Shown here: positions 56,033 to 64,000 of the stretch, one piece after another | Numbering within the stretch: the stretch's first letter is position 1 | Layout: each line of letters starts with the position of its first letter | Source: JAHECE01 sp963780675 | Lineage (GTDB): Bacteria; Actinomycetota; Actinomycetes; Actinomycetales; JAHECE01 | DNA: 64,000 nucleotides | NCBI GenBank assembly: GCA_963780675.1 | Contig: CAWACR010000003.1 | Span: 62,001 to 126,000, forward strand | Direction of reading: 5' to 3' | The notes under the pieces: generated by a model | The model's input: the letters and a program-made list of their open reading frames with translations, nothing else | Told to the model about the DNA's origin: nothing | Databases searched by the model: none | Made by a program: the position numbers and the translations under genes

Positions 56033-56731
56033 TCAGGGGAGGTCGCGAGTTCCCCCGTCAGGTGCCCGCTGTCCCGCGCCCAGGCCGACCGGGCAGGCCA
56101 CGCCCGTCCCGCCGAGGCCGCAGTAGCCGCGCGGGTTCTTGTCGAGGTACTGCTGGTGGTAGGCCTCGGCGTAGTAGAACGGCCCGGCCTCCTCGGCCGG
56201 CCGGATCTCCGTGGTGATGGAGCCGTGGCCCGCCGCGCGCAACGCCTCCTGGTACGTCGCGCGCGTCGTCTCGACGGCAGCCGCCTGCTCCGGCGTGGTC
56301 GGGAAGACCGCCGACCGGTATTGCGTGCCGCGGTCGTTACCCTGGCGGAAGCCCTGCGTGGGATCGTGCGCGGTCCAGAACGCCCGGAGCAGGTCCTCGG
56401 TCGAGAGGACTCGCGGCCGGTAGACGACCAGCACCGCCTCCGTGTGCCCCGTCAGCCCGGTGCACACCTCCTCGTACGTCGGGAAGGGCGTGTACCCGCC
56501 CTGGTACCCGACGGCGGTCGTTACCACACCGGGCAGGCGCCACATCGCCCGCTCGGCGCCCCAGAAGCAGCCCATCCCGAGGGTGAGCACGGCCGTGCCC
56601 TCGGGCCAGGGCCCCCTCAGGGGCGTCCCGAGCACCGTGTGCCGCTCGGGGATCTCGAACAGGTAGTGGTCGCGACCCCGCAACGCACGCTCCGGGCTGA
56701 CCATCCGCGTCCCCAGCAACGATCCGAACAC
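56033..56731 (-). CDS. msrA: Peptide-methionine (S)-S-oxide reductase
   Basis: 232 residues from GTG 56731. Repairs S-sulfoxide methionine. Catalytic Cys55 is in LGMGCFWGAERAMW, followed by AVGYQGGYTPFPTYEEVCTGLTGHTEAV, FRQGNDRGTQYRSAVF and YHQQYLDKNP. A resolving Cys lies in YCGLGGTG. The N-terminal FGSLLGTRMVSPERALRGRDHY matches actinobacterial MsrA, which favours this GTG over a much longer open frame. Adjacent to ilvA, divergent. Confidence 0.92.
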   Translation of the reverse strand: MFGSLLGTRMVSPERALRGRDHYLFEIPERHTVLGTPLRGPWPEGTAVLTLGMGCFWGAERAMWRLPGVVTTAVGYQGGYTPFPTYEEVCTGLTGHTEAVLVVYRPRVLSTEDLLRAFWTAHDPTQGFRQGNDRGTQYRSAVFPTTPEQAAAVETTRATYQEALRAAGHGSITTEIRPAEEAGPFYYAEAYHQQYLDKNPRGYCGLGGTGVACPVGLGAGQRAPDGGTRDLP

Positions 56732-56819
56732 TGTTTCCACCCTCTCGTCGCACGCCGCGTGTGCAGGGTCAACGATCGGCTCGTGGCCCCGTGTTCCCCG
56801 CGCGGCAAGGTCTCTGTGC

Positions 56820-56870
56820 GCCGAGGTCGAGGTTGCGGCGCGAGGTCGCTGCTGCGGGCCCTCGACCTGG
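56820..56870. repeat. Diverged GAGGTCGAG-type inverted repeat
   Basis: AGGTCGAGG (56824-56832) pairs with CCTCGACCT (56860-56868); GAGGTC recurs between them (56842-56847). It lies in the divergent msrA/ilvA gap and looks like a worn copy of the repeat family at 9973, 23160 and 33293. Confidence 0.4.
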
Positions 56871-56998
56871 CGCCGGAACCGCGACCCGGCCGGGCGGGCC
56901 GCGACCTCGCCGAGCGGACCGACCCCGCTGAGCGAACGCCGTGGACAGGCGCACCGGAAGGCGCGAGGCTGGCGCCAGGAGCGGACGAAGGGGGCGCC

Positions 56999-58210
56999 AT
57001 GACGGCAGCGGTGACGCCGGAGGCCATCGGGGCGGCCCGCCGCCTGCTGAAGGGCGTGGCCTCGGACACCCCGGTCGAGGACAGCCGCGCTCTCTCGAGG
57101 CTCGTCGGAGGCCCGGTCTACCTGAAGTGCGAGAACCTCCAGAGAACGGGTTCGTTCAAGATCCGCGGCGCCTACGTGCGGATGTCCCGCCTGAACGCCG
57201 ACGAGCGGCGGCGGGGCGTCGTCGCAGCGAGCGCCGGGAACCACGCCCAGGGTGTCGCGCTGGCGGCCCGGATGCTCGGCGTCTCCGCCGTGGTCTACAT
57301 GCCTGTCGATGCCGCGCTGCCCAAGGTGGAGGCCACCCGCAACTACGGCGCCGAGGTCCGGCTGTGGGGCTCGACCGTGGACGAGGCGCTCCGGGAAGCC
57401 GGGAGCGTGGCTGCGCGGACGGGGCGCGTGCTCATCCACCCGTTCGACCACCCGGACGTCGTCGCCGGCCAGGGCACGATCGGGCTGGAGATCCTCGACC
57501 GCGTCCCGGACGTACGGACGATCCTCGTCCCGCTCGGGGGAGGCGGTCTGCTCGCGGGCATCGCGTGCGCGGTGCACGGGCGGTCCGATGGCGTCCGGGT
57601 GATCGGCGTGCAGGCCGAGGGCGCGGCCGCCTACCCGCCGTCGCTCGCCGCGGGCCACCCGATGCCGTTGGCGCGGATGAGCACGATGGCGGACGGGATC
57701 GCGGTCGGCACGCCCGGTGCGGTGCCGTTCGCGCTGATCCGGGACCACGTGGCGGAGGTCAGGACGGTCAGCGAGGAGCAGATCTCCCGTGGGCTGCTCG
57801 CGGTGGCGGAGCGCTCAAAGCTCGTGGTCGAGCCCGCAGCCGCCGTGGGAGTCGCTGCGATCCTGGCGGAGCCGACGGCGTTCGAGCCGCCCGTCGTCGT
57901 CGTGCTCTCGGGCGGCAACGTCGACACGCTGCTCTTGCTCGGGGTGCTCCGGCACGGTCTCTCGGCCGCGGGGCGCTACCTCTTCCTGCGGGTGCGGATC
58001 CCCGACCGCCCGGGGGCGCTCGCCACTCTGCTGAGCCATCTCGCGGCGGCCGGGTCCAACGTCGTCTCCCTCGCGCACGTGCGCACGGGCGTCCAGCTGC
58101 TCGTCGGCGAGGTCGAGATCGAGGCCGAGCTCGAGACCAAGGGGCCCGACCACTGCGCGGCCGTCCTCGACCGGCTGCACCAGGCCGGCTTCGACGTGCG
58201 TGACCCGTAG
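56999..58210 (+). CDS. ilvA: Threonine ammonia-lyase with ACT domain
   Basis: 403 residues from ATG 56999 after GAAGGGG. Deaminates threonine to 2-oxobutanoate for isoleucine. PLP Lys54 lies in RTGSFKIRGAYVRM; the phosphate loop is PLGGGGLLAGIA. A single C-terminal ACT domain (about 325-403: YLFLRVRIPDRPGALATLL) indicates the short, one-ACT form rather than the long biosynthetic type; in actinobacteria it can serve either role. It ends in a strong terminator facing greA. Confidence 0.93.
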   Translation: MTAAVTPEAIGAARRLLKGVASDTPVEDSRALSRLVGGPVYLKCENLQRTGSFKIRGAYVRMSRLNADERRRGVVAASAGNHAQGVALAARMLGVSAVVYMPVDAALPKVEATRNYGAEVRLWGSTVDEALREAGSVAARTGRVLIHPFDHPDVVAGQGTIGLEILDRVPDVRTILVPLGGGGLLAGIACAVHGRSDGVRVIGVQAEGAAAYPPSLAAGHPMPLARMSTMADGIAVGTPGAVPFALIRDHVAEVRTVSEEQISRGLLAVAERSKLVVEPAAAVGVAAILAEPTAFEPPVVVVLSGGNVDTLLLLGVLRHGLSAAGRYLFLRVRIPDRPGALATLLSHLAAAGSNVVSLAHVRTGVQLLVGEVEIEAELETKGPDHCAAVLDRLHQAGFDVRDP

Positions 58211-58215
58211 CCCGT

Positions 58216-58256
58216 CCCCGGCCCCGCCCTCCGCGGCAGGGAGGGCGGGGCCGGGG
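58216..58256. terminator. Terminator between convergent ilvA and greA
   Basis: A perfect 17-bp stem: 58216-58232 (CCCCGGCCCCGCCCTCC) with 58240-58256 over a 7-nt loop, starting six bases after ilvA. Probably acts on both strands. Confidence 0.7.
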
Positions 58257-58284
58257 AGGCCGGCACGGGGGAGCGGGGAGGTGC

Positions 58285-58764
58285 TCAGCCGGTGAACGGC
58301 TTGGCTCGCACGATCTCCACGGTGATGGTGCGGCCGTTCGGTGCCTGGTAGGTCGCGCTCTCGCCGGCGGCCTTGCCGAGGATCGCCGCGCCGAGGGGCG
58401 ACTTCTCGGAGAACACGTCGAGGTCCGTGCCGCCGGCGACCTCGCGCGAGCCGAGGAGGAACACCATCTCCTCCCCGCCCACGAGGGCGGTGACGACCAT
58501 GCCGGACTCGACGACGCCGTCGTCCGCGGGCGGCTCGCCCACCTGCGCGGTGCGCAGGATCGCCGCCAGCTGCCGGATCCGTGCCTCCTGCTTCGCCTGC
58601 TCCTCGCGGGCCGCGTGGTAGCCGGCGTTCTCCTTCAGGTCGCCCTCGGAGCGCGCCTCGTCGATCTTGGTCGCGAGCTCGGTGCGTCCCGGACCCGTGA
58701 GGTACTCGTGCTCCGCACGGAGGCGGTCGTAGGCCTCCTGGGTGAGCCATGTGGTCTCGGACAT
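58285..58764 (-). CDS. greA: Transcription elongation factor GreA
   Basis: 159 residues from ATG 58764, with GAGGAGG just upstream. The N-terminal coiled coil carries the basic/acidic tip: LTQEAYDRLRAEHEYL…ARSEGDLKENAGYHAAREEQ, with the acidic pair at its apex. The C-terminal FKBP-like part contains GSREV, SEKSPLGAAILGK and EIVRAKPF. It rescues backtracked polymerase. The upstream in-frame ATG at 58821 is not used. Confidence 0.96.
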   Translation of the reverse strand: MSETTWLTQEAYDRLRAEHEYLTGPGRTELATKIDEARSEGDLKENAGYHAAREEQAKQEARIRQLAAILRTAQVGEPPADDGVVESGMVVTALVGGEEMVFLLGSREVAGGTDLDVFSEKSPLGAAILGKAAGESATYQAPNGRTITVEIVRAKPFTG

Positions 58765-58976
58765 GGTGCCTCCTCGTTGTGCGCGTGGCCGGGCCCGGGG
58801 CGCGGACTCGCGGTGTGTCATCCGCTCGCGACGTCAGCGGCGAGCGTGGGCCGGGCGGGGGAACGGAACGGTGCCCGTGCCCCCGGGCGCCTGCTGCGTC
58901 GAGTGCCGCACCGGGAGCGGCCCGAACCGGCAACGATAGCAACCGCCCGGGAGGGGCTGCGACCTGTGCCCGGCCC

Positions 58977-59417
58977 TCAGGGCTCGTCGACCTCGCACCA
59001 CTGGACCAGGCCGGTGGTCGCCAGTTCCGACGTCGCGACCCGGGTGGTGACCTGGACCGCGGCCTCCTCGGCCGGTCCCACGGGCACGTCCTTGACACCC
59101 ACCTCGGCGAACGACGGGCTGAGGGCGTGCACCCGGCAGGTCACGGTCGCGTCGGGGTCCTTGACCACGACGAAGGTCACGTCGATCGCCGTGGAGTCGA
59201 TGATCGCGAAGCCCCGGTCCTGGGTGCGGACCGGCACGGTGAACGCGCCGATCGCGAGCCAGATCACGGTGGCCAGGCCGAGCAGGCCCACGACCACGGC
59301 CGCCACGATCGTGGGCCGCCGGCCGTCCGCCGTGCGTCGCGCCCGGCCGTACCGCTCGGCCAGGAGGTCCGTCTCGGCCTCGCCGACCGCGCCCGCCGTG
59401 TCCCGCTCGTCGTCCAC
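58977..59417 (-). CDS. DUF4307 membrane protein
   Basis: 146 residues from GTG 59417. An acidic N-terminus, one membrane helix at about 36-58 (TIVAAVVVGLLGLATVIWLAIGAF), then a soluble beta-rich domain with VTFVVVKDPDATVTCRVHAL and a late Cys (LVQWCEV). This fits DUF4307 and the greA-linked position of Rv1081c. Function is unknown. In related genomes mca usually follows on this side. Confidence 0.78.
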   Translation of the reverse strand: MDDERDTAGAVGEAETDLLAERYGRARRTADGRRPTIVAAVVVGLLGLATVIWLAIGAFTVPVRTQDRGFAIIDSTAIDVTFVVVKDPDATVTCRVHALSPSFAEVGVKDVPVGPAEEAAVQVTTRVATSELATTGLVQWCEVDEP

Positions 59418-59448
59418 GCTCCCATTCTCCCGCCTCGGCCACCCCACT

Positions 59449-59511
59449 CCGGCGAGCGCGGTCGAGGGGTCGCCCTCCAGCCTCGGCGAGCGGTGGATCG
59501 GTCGCCCTCGA
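59449..59511. repeat. Imperfect direct repeat between DUF4307 and the small membrane gene
   Basis: Two related ~29-bp units, at 59449-59477 and 59482-59511, share GGCGAGCG, GGTCG and TCGCCCTC blocks. GTCGAGGG and CCCTCGAC inside them could also pair. It fills most of the 147-base gap where mca would be expected. Confidence 0.5.
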
Positions 59512-59563
59512 CGGGAGGCGTAGCCTGGGCTCGCGCTCCGCCCCTGATGAGGAGAACCTGGTC

Positions 59564-59833
59564 GTGCTGTCACACCTCGCCCCGTTCGTCGAGACGCCTG
59601 CTCCCGAGCTGGACCCGGCCGTCGTGACGCCCGGCATCGAGGGCTTCCTCGTGTTCTTCGCCCTCGCGCTCGCGTCCTGGTTCCTCTACCGCTCGCTCCT
59701 GAAGCAGGTGCGGCGGGTCGACGTCCGGGCGCGGCAGCAGCGCGAGCAGGAGGAGGAGTCCCGCGCCGACGCCGCTCCGTCGGTCGACGCTGCGGGGGTC
59801 CCCGGCGCCGATGGCGCTCCCGGCCCCCGATGA
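59564..59833 (+). CDS. Small single-pass membrane protein
   Basis: 89 residues from GTG 59564 after GAGGAGAA. One membrane helix at about 25-45 (IEGFLVFFALALASWFLYRSL), then a basic stretch (KQVRRVDVRARQQ) and an acidic/Gly tail. It resembles Rv1083, which lies next to mca in mycobacteria. Function is unknown. It overlaps the nitrilase-like gene by four bases (ATGA). Confidence 0.72.
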   Translation: MLSHLAPFVETPAPELDPAVVTPGIEGFLVFFALALASWFLYRSLLKQVRRVDVRARQQREQEEESRADAAPSVDAAGVPGADGAPGPR

Positions 59834-60629
59834 CGCGCGTCGCCGTCGTCCAGCTCGACGCCGCGGGGGAGCGTGGAGCCGTTCGGGACCGTGCCGCCGC
59901 CGCCATCCGGGAGGCCGCCGAGGCCGGTGCGGCGCTCGTCGTCCTTCCCGAGTACGCGAGTGGCTGGGCGCCGTCGCCCGGCCCGGAGCTCGTCGAGCCG
60001 ATCGACGGCCCCTTCGTCCGTGCGGTGCGCGACGCCGCGCGGCGGCACCATGTGGGCGTCGTGGTCGGGGTCGTGACCCCGGCCGCCGGCGCGGACCCCC
60101 GCGCGACGAACCTCGCGCTGGCCGTCGGGCCCGACGGCGCGGTGCTGGGCTCCTACGCCAAGGTGCACCTCTTCGACGCGTTCGGGTGGCGCGAGTCCGA
60201 TGCGCTGGCGCCCGGGCCGGCGGACGCCCCGCCGCTGGTCTTCGACGCGGGCGGCCTGCGCTTCGGCGTCCTCACGTGCTATGACCTGCGCTTCCCCGAG
60301 TCGGCGCGCCGCCTGGTCGACGCCGGGGCCGACGTCGTGATCGCCATCGCGGCCTGGGCCGGCGGGCCGGGGAAGGCCGAGCAGCTGGGTGTCCTCGCCC
60401 GGGCGCGGGCCATCGAGAACACCGCCTACCTGCTCCTCGCGAGCCAGTGCGGGCCGGGCCGCACGGGGCGCAGCGCCGTCGTCGACCCCCTCGGGGTGGT
60501 GCTCGCGGAGGCGGCAGGCGACGGCGAGGCGAGCCTCCTCGCGGATCTCGACCGCTCTGTCGTGTCGGGGTGCGCGCGCGGGTGCCCGTGCTGGACCACC
60601 GGCGCTACGCCGTCGTGCCGCTCGCCTGA
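59830..60629 (+). pseudogene. Carbon-nitrogen hydrolase (nitrilase family), frameshifted near end
   Basis: Starts MTRVAVVQLDAAGERGAVRDR at ATG 59830. The catalytic triad is Glu41 (VVLPEYASGWAPS), Lys111 (YAKVHLFDAFGWRES) and Cys150 (LTCYDLRFPE). The frame changes near 60567-60570 and continues as RVPVLDHRRYAVVPLA to TGA 60627-60629, the usual end of these amidases. A missing G in the GGGG run restores one frame. The unmended frame runs on to 61650 as low-quality, antisense-biased residues. Substrate unknown; omega-amidase- or Nit-like. Confidence 0.8.
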
Positions 60630-60654
60630 GGGCCGCCGACGGCGCGGGCCGGCG

Positions 60655-61626
60655 TCACGACTTCTTCTTGCCGTTCTTCCCGTTCCCGTTCCTGCCGCTG
60701 CCGTCGGTGTCGCGGTCCTGGGCCTCGTCCTGCGCCTGCACGCTGCGGCGCTCGGGGGCGAGCATCGTGGCGGCGAGCTTGACCCGCTCGGCGTCGACGT
60801 TGAAGTCGGCGACCGGCCACTCCAGGGTCATCCGGCGCAGGGCGTGCGTGAGGAGCTCGGCGATGGCCAGGCGTGCGTACCACTTGTGGTCCGCGGGGAT
60901 CACGTGCCAGGGCGCGACGTCCGTGGACGTCCGGTCGAAGACCGCCTGGTAGGCCTCCTGGTAGTCGTCCCACCGCAAGCGGGTCGGCAGGTCGCCGGGG
61001 TTGTACTTCCAGTGCTTCTCGGGACGGTCCAGGCGCTCCAGGAGCCGGGCGCCCTGCTCCTCGTGGGAGACCATCAGCGCGCACTTGATGATGGTGGTGC
61101 CGCCGTCGGCCACGTCCTCCTCGAAGCCGTTGATCTCCTCGTACCGGCCCTGCCACGTCGTCTCGGGGACGAGGCCCTCCACGCGGACGACCAGGACGTC
61201 CTCGTAGTGCGAGCGGTCGAACACGCCGATCCGCCCGGCCGGGGGGAGGGCGCGGTGGATGCGCCAGAGGAAGTGGTGCTCGCGTTCCTCCAGCGACGGC
61301 GGGCCGAAGTTGCGGATGACGACGCCCTGCGGGTCCACCATGCCGATGACGTGGCGGGCGATGCCGCCCTTGCCCGCGGTGTCCAGGCCCTGGAGGACGA
61401 GGAGGACCGCGCGCGGGTCGCCCTTGCGGCCGCGCGCGAAGAGGCGCTCCTGCAGCTCGGACATCTCGCGGCCGAGGCTCACCAGGAGCTCCGCCGCCTC
61501 CTTCTTGCTGCCCCGCCACCCCGGGGTCGACGTGCGGTCGAGCTCCGCGAGCCGGAAGCCGGGTCCGACACGGAGGCCCACCCAGGGCGGCGTCTTCCAG
61601 CAGCGTTCCTCGAGCGTGGACGACAT
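60655..61626 (-). CDS. Second PPK2 family polyphosphate kinase
   Basis: 323 residues from ATG 61626. Walker A GLDTAGKG at 80-87 after VLLVLQ, the lid FDRSHYEDVLVVRV, and WKYNPGDLPTRLRWDDYQEAYQ. This is a different subfamily from the enzyme at 2325-3236, closer to PPK2 'nucleotidyl-polyphosphate' types, so the two may prefer different nucleotides. The last ~18 residues (GSGRNGNGKNGKKKS) are a Gly/Asn/Lys tail, like the basic N-tail of the other PPK2 but at the opposite end. Downstream of trhA, same strand. Confidence 0.9.
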   Translation of the reverse strand: MSSTLEERCWKTPPWVGLRVGPGFRLAELDRTSTPGWRGSKKEAAELLVSLGREMSELQERLFARGRKGDPRAVLLVLQGLDTAGKGGIARHVIGMVDPQGVVIRNFGPPSLEEREHHFLWRIHRALPPAGRIGVFDRSHYEDVLVVRVEGLVPETTWQGRYEEINGFEEDVADGGTTIIKCALMVSHEEQGARLLERLDRPEKHWKYNPGDLPTRLRWDDYQEAYQAVFDRTSTDVAPWHVIPADHKWYARLAIAELLTHALRRMTLEWPVADFNVDAERVKLAATMLAPERRSVQAQDEAQDRDTDGSGRNGNGKNGKKKS

Positions 61627-61688
61627 CGACCCTCCCGGTGGCGGTGCTGAGTGGCGCTCTCCCAGGCTAGGACGTCGGGCGCGCGACG

Positions 61689-62426
61689 TCAGGCGGAGCC
61701 GTACGCCGCGAGGCTCACCGCGATGTAGTGGCTCACGTAGCCGACGACCGTGAGCACGTGGAAGATCTCGTGGAAGCCGAACCAGCGGGGGCTCGGGTTG
61801 GGGCGCTTGAGCGCGTAGACGACGGCGCCGAGCGTGTACGCGAGGCCACCGATGGCGACCCACCAGACGATCGCGTGGGCACCTGTCGCCCAGAACGCGG
61901 GGAGGTTGAAGACCGCCACCCAGCCCAGGGCGAGGTACACCGGGACGTAGAACCAGCGGGGTGCCCGCAGCCAGAAGATCCGCGCCAGGATGCCCGCGAC
62001 GGCGCCGCTCCAGACGACGATCAGGAGCACCTTCGCCCGTTGCGGGTCGTCCGGGTACAAGAGAATCACGACCAGCGGCGTGTAGCTGCCGGCGATGACG
62101 AGGAAGATGTTGGAGTGGTCCAGGCGCCGCAGCGCAGCGGTGGTCCGAGGCGACCAGGTGCCCCGGTGGTAGATCGCGCTCGCGGTGAAGAGCAGGGTGG
62201 TGGCGAGGGCGAAGACCAAGGTGCTCCACCGGGCCGCCGGAGTCGGCGAGAGGGCGACGAGCACGGTACCGGCGACGGCGGAGACCGGCGCCATGCCGGC
62301 GTGGATCCACCCGCGCAGGTGCGGCTTGACGGTCTTGGCGACCGCGTCCGCTGCGGCGGCGACCGAGCTTGGTTGATGGGTGGTGGGCGCGGATCCCGCG
62401 CCGTCGTCGTGCCTCGTCCGAGCCAT
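61689..62426 (-). CDS. trhA: Hemolysin III / TrhA family membrane protein
   Basis: 245 residues from ATG 62426; GTG 62441 is an alternative. Seven membrane helices with family signatures WIHAGMAPV, TASAIYHRGTW, RRLDHSNIFLVIAGSYTPLVV and FHEIFHVLTVVGYVSHYIAV. The conserved Ser/His/Asp residues resemble the metal site of PAQR-type receptors. It corresponds to Rv1085c next to the cis-prenyltransferase Rv1086. Function is uncertain in actinobacteria. Confidence 0.9.
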   Translation of the reverse strand: MARTRHDDGAGSAPTTHQPSSVAAAADAVAKTVKPHLRGWIHAGMAPVSAVAGTVLVALSPTPAARWSTLVFALATTLLFTASAIYHRGTWSPRTTAALRRLDHSNIFLVIAGSYTPLVVILLYPDDPQRAKVLLIVVWSGAVAGILARIFWLRAPRWFYVPVYLALGWVAVFNLPAFWATGAHAIVWWVAIGGLAYTLGAVVYALKRPNPSPRWFGFHEIFHVLTVVGYVSHYIAVSLAAYGSA

Positions 62427-62458
62427 CTGACCATCCTCCACCGTCGGAACGCGAAATG

Positions 62459-62492
62459 TACCTACGCAAGCGTAGGTTACGTCTGCGTAACC
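62459..62492. promoter_or_regulatory. Paired palindromes between trhA and the prenyltransferase gene
   Basis: CCTACG/CGTAGG (62461-62466, 62471-62476) and GGTTACG/CGTAACC (62475-62481, 62486-62492) are two adjacent perfect hairpins. They are much AT-richer than their surroundings and lie in a divergent intergenic region, so an operator is likely. GGTTAC is also the word found before the rpf genes. Confidence 0.55.
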
Positions 62493-62556
62493 ATCGTGGG
62501 ACGGTGGTCGGGGGTAGCGTGATCCTCACCTCCGACCCTGGGAGAAACCGGCCGCC

Positions 62557-63318
62557 ATGCGCCCCCCTGTCATGCTCTACGGGCTCTACGAGCGACGCCT
62601 CGCGGCCTCGCTCCAGGCCTGTGACGTGCCGCGACACATCGGAGTGATCCTGGACGGCAACCGGCGCTGGGCCCGGTCCATCGGGACCGATCCGTCCACC
62701 GGGCACCGCCGGGGGGCGGACAAGATCGCCGATCTGCTGGGGTGGTCGGAGGACGTCGGGGTCCAGATCGTGACGCTGTGGATGCTGTCCACCGACAACC
62801 TCAGCCGGGACCCGGCCGAGGTGGCGGAGCTCCTCGAGATCATCGCGGACGCCGTCGACTCCCTCGCGGCCGCGCGGAGGTGGCGCGTCCGCGTGGTCGG
62901 TGCCCTCGACCTGCTGCCGGCGCCCATCGCCGACCGGCTCCGGGCCGCCGAGGAGCGCACGGCCGACGTGGAGGGTCTGCACGTCAACGTCGCCGTCGGG
63001 TACGGCGGCCGGCACGAGATCGCCGACGCCGTCCGGAGCCTTCTGAAGGAGCACGCCGAGGCGGGGACGAGCATCGAGGAACTCGCGCAGGTCCTCACGG
63101 TCGAGCACATCGCGGAGCACCTCTACACCAAGGGCCAGCCGGACCCGGACCTGGTCATCCGGACCTCGGGCGAGCAGCGGCTCGGCGGGTTCCTCCTCTG
63201 GCAGAGCGTCCACAGCGAGTTCTACTTCTGCGAGGCGTACTGGCCGGACTTCCGGCGCGTCGACTTCCTGCGGGCGTTGCGCGCGTACGCGGCGCGCGAG
63301 CGGCGGATGGGGAGGTGA
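62557..63318 (+). CDS. Short-chain cis-prenyltransferase (Rv1086/UppS family)
   Basis: 253 residues from ATG 62557. Catalytic Asp33 in GVILDGNRRWARSIG; TLWMLSTDNLSRD; and the C-terminal DPDLVIRTSGEQRLGGFLLWQSVHSEFYF. The trhA-prenyltransferase pair matches Rv1085c-Rv1086, where the enzyme makes Z,E-farnesyl diphosphate for decaprenyl phosphate; the same role is likely here. Isoprenoid supply would link to IspE upstream. Confidence 0.92.
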   Translation: MRPPVMLYGLYERRLAASLQACDVPRHIGVILDGNRRWARSIGTDPSTGHRRGADKIADLLGWSEDVGVQIVTLWMLSTDNLSRDPAEVAELLEIIADAVDSLAAARRWRVRVVGALDLLPAPIADRLRAAEERTADVEGLHVNVAVGYGGRHEIADAVRSLLKEHAEAGTSIEELAQVLTVEHIAEHLYTKGQPDPDLVIRTSGEQRLGGFLLWQSVHSEFYFCEAYWPDFRRVDFLRALRAYAARERRMGR

Positions 63319-63568
63319 ACGTTCACCGGGGCGTTACGTGCGCGCGGGCGTGTCGCCCGGGTGGCCGGGCGCCGTCGTCGTAGCGTCGGGGTGAGGGACG
63401 GCGCACCAGCCGTCCTCCGGGAGGCCAGCCGATGGAGCTCACGTGCTCCGGGGAGGGGGCCTCGACCGGCCTCGGGCCGGCCGACCGCCACCCCGCACCG
63501 CGCCCGCCGCGCCTGCGGTGGGGGAGGTGTCGGCCAGCGGCGCGGTAGCGCCGGAGGGAGCCCGGGAC

Positions 63569-64000
63569 GTGAGCAGCACCGCCGAGCAGTCAGCACAGGC
63601 CGCGAGGGACGACGACGCAGGTCGGGCCGCTGACGGGGGTGACCACCGGCTCACCTACGTCCTGGACACCTCGGTCCTGCTCTCCGACCCCCGCGCGATC
63701 TTCCGCTTCGCCGAGCACGACGTGGTGCTGCCCGTCGTCGTCCTCACCGAGCTCGAGGGCAAGCGGCACCACGCCGAGCTCGGGTACTTCGCGCGTAGCG
63801 CACTGCGGCTGCTCGACGACCTGCGGATCCGGCACGGACGCCTCGACGCCGCAGTGCCGATCGGCGAGCAGGGCGGCACCCTGCGCGTCGAGCTGAACCA
63901 CTCCGACCCGAGCGTGCTGCCCTCGGGACTGCGCCTCGGCGACAACGACACGCGCATCCTCTCCGTCGCCGCGAACCTCGCCGCCGAGGGGCACAGCGTG
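63569..64000 (+). CDS. phoH: PhoH family protein with PIN domain, 5' part only
   Basis: 144 residues are visible before the window ends. GTG 63569 has GGAGGGA upstream; GTG 63527 is an in-frame alternative. The N-terminal PIN domain is clear: YVLDTSVLLSDPRAIFRFAEHDVVLPVVVLTELEGKRHH, with Asp and Glu metal residues, and LGDNDTRILSVAANLAAEG. In actinobacteria a PhoH2-type RNase/ATPase follows (Rv1095), here cut off. Its position after the prenyltransferase matches the mycobacterial block. The 250 bases upstream hold only a weak stem (63354-63371). Confidence 0.82.
   Translation, partial: MSSTAEQSAQAARDDDAGRAADGGDHRLTYVLDTSVLLSDPRAIFRFAEHDVVLPVVVLTELEGKRHHAELGYFARSALRLLDDLRIRHGRLDAAVPIGEQGGTLRVELNHSDPSVLPSGLRLGDNDTRILSVAANLAAEGHSV

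Noticed and set aside
59830..61650. Read-through extension of the nitrilase-like gene to 61650
   Set aside because: The extension is antisense to the second PPK2, and the correct C-terminus is visible in the other frame ending at 60629.

Overview
The window is very GC-rich and gene-dense. Many genes start with GTG, and both gene content and gene order fit an actinobacterium of the order Micrococcales, probably near Cellulomonadaceae or Promicromonosporaceae; the family is an inference from synteny and composition. Supporting markers are an actinobacterial protein O-mannosyltransferase beside rsmI, Rpf/G5-domain wall hydrolases, DUF501, DUF4307, an F420-type oxidoreductase, and a greA-to-phoH arrangement that resembles M. 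tuberculosis Rv1080c to Rv1095. I see no insertion sequence, prophage, CRISPR array or rRNA. This is mostly conserved chromosomal core with a few accessory genes.

Layout. 1-7.2 kb: end of an unknown gene, a HemW-like radical SAM protein, a Uma2-family nuclease-like protein, a PPK2 polyphosphate kinase, a large membrane protein with a hydrolase motif (frameshifted) and an F420-type oxidoreductase. 7.2-13.8 kb: protein O-mannosyltransferase (-), rsmI, nicotinamidase (-), an AlaC-like aminotransferase, and a TetR regulator with a frameshifted glycosyltransferase. 13.8-23.2 kb: metG, tatD (heavily frameshifted), two secreted G5-domain wall hydrolases including an Rpf with a structured leader, rsmA, ispE and an ABC-F ATPase. 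23.2-26.3 kb: ABC exporter pair and TetR on the minus strand. 26.3-33.3 kb: tRNA-Gln, glmU, prs, a SIMPL protein, rplY, pth and an ABC exporter. 33.4-46.1 kb: mfd, a lipoprotein, mazG, pntA, pntB, eno, ftsB-like, DUF501, ppx and ybaK. 46.2-50.4 kb: NDH-2, a tRNA with anticodon UAA, LysR, DUF5997 and a frameshifted formate/nitrite channel. 50.4-53.8 kb: an unrecognised two-gene membrane module. 54.1-64 kb: Bax-inhibitor-like protein, DUF4332, FKBP, msrA, ilvA, greA, DUF4307, a small membrane protein, a nitrilase-like protein (frameshifted), a second PPK2, a hemolysin III protein, a short cis-prenyltransferase and the start of a PhoH-type protein.

How the genes work together. Much of the window serves envelope and translation: UDP-GlcNAc (glmU), isoprenoids (ispE, cis-prenyltransferase), wall turnover (Rpf-type proteins), division (ftsB-like), tRNA and rRNA maintenance (pth, rsmA, rsmI, ybaK, metG) and repair or transcription quality control (mfd, greA, mazG). 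A polyphosphate theme recurs: two PPK2 enzymes, one Ppx/GppA phosphatase, and enzymes that make or use nucleotides. Redox functions (NDH-2, transhydrogenase, MsrA) are also well represented.

Two things deserve attention. Six genes show frame breaks in simple sequence, one caused by an exact 17-bp tandem duplication; this points to a draft-quality sequence or recent decay. Many gene ends carry long palindromes, including a dispersed GAGGTCGAG-type family. The most novel coding candidate is the two-gene membrane/SH3b module at 50.4-53.8 kb.
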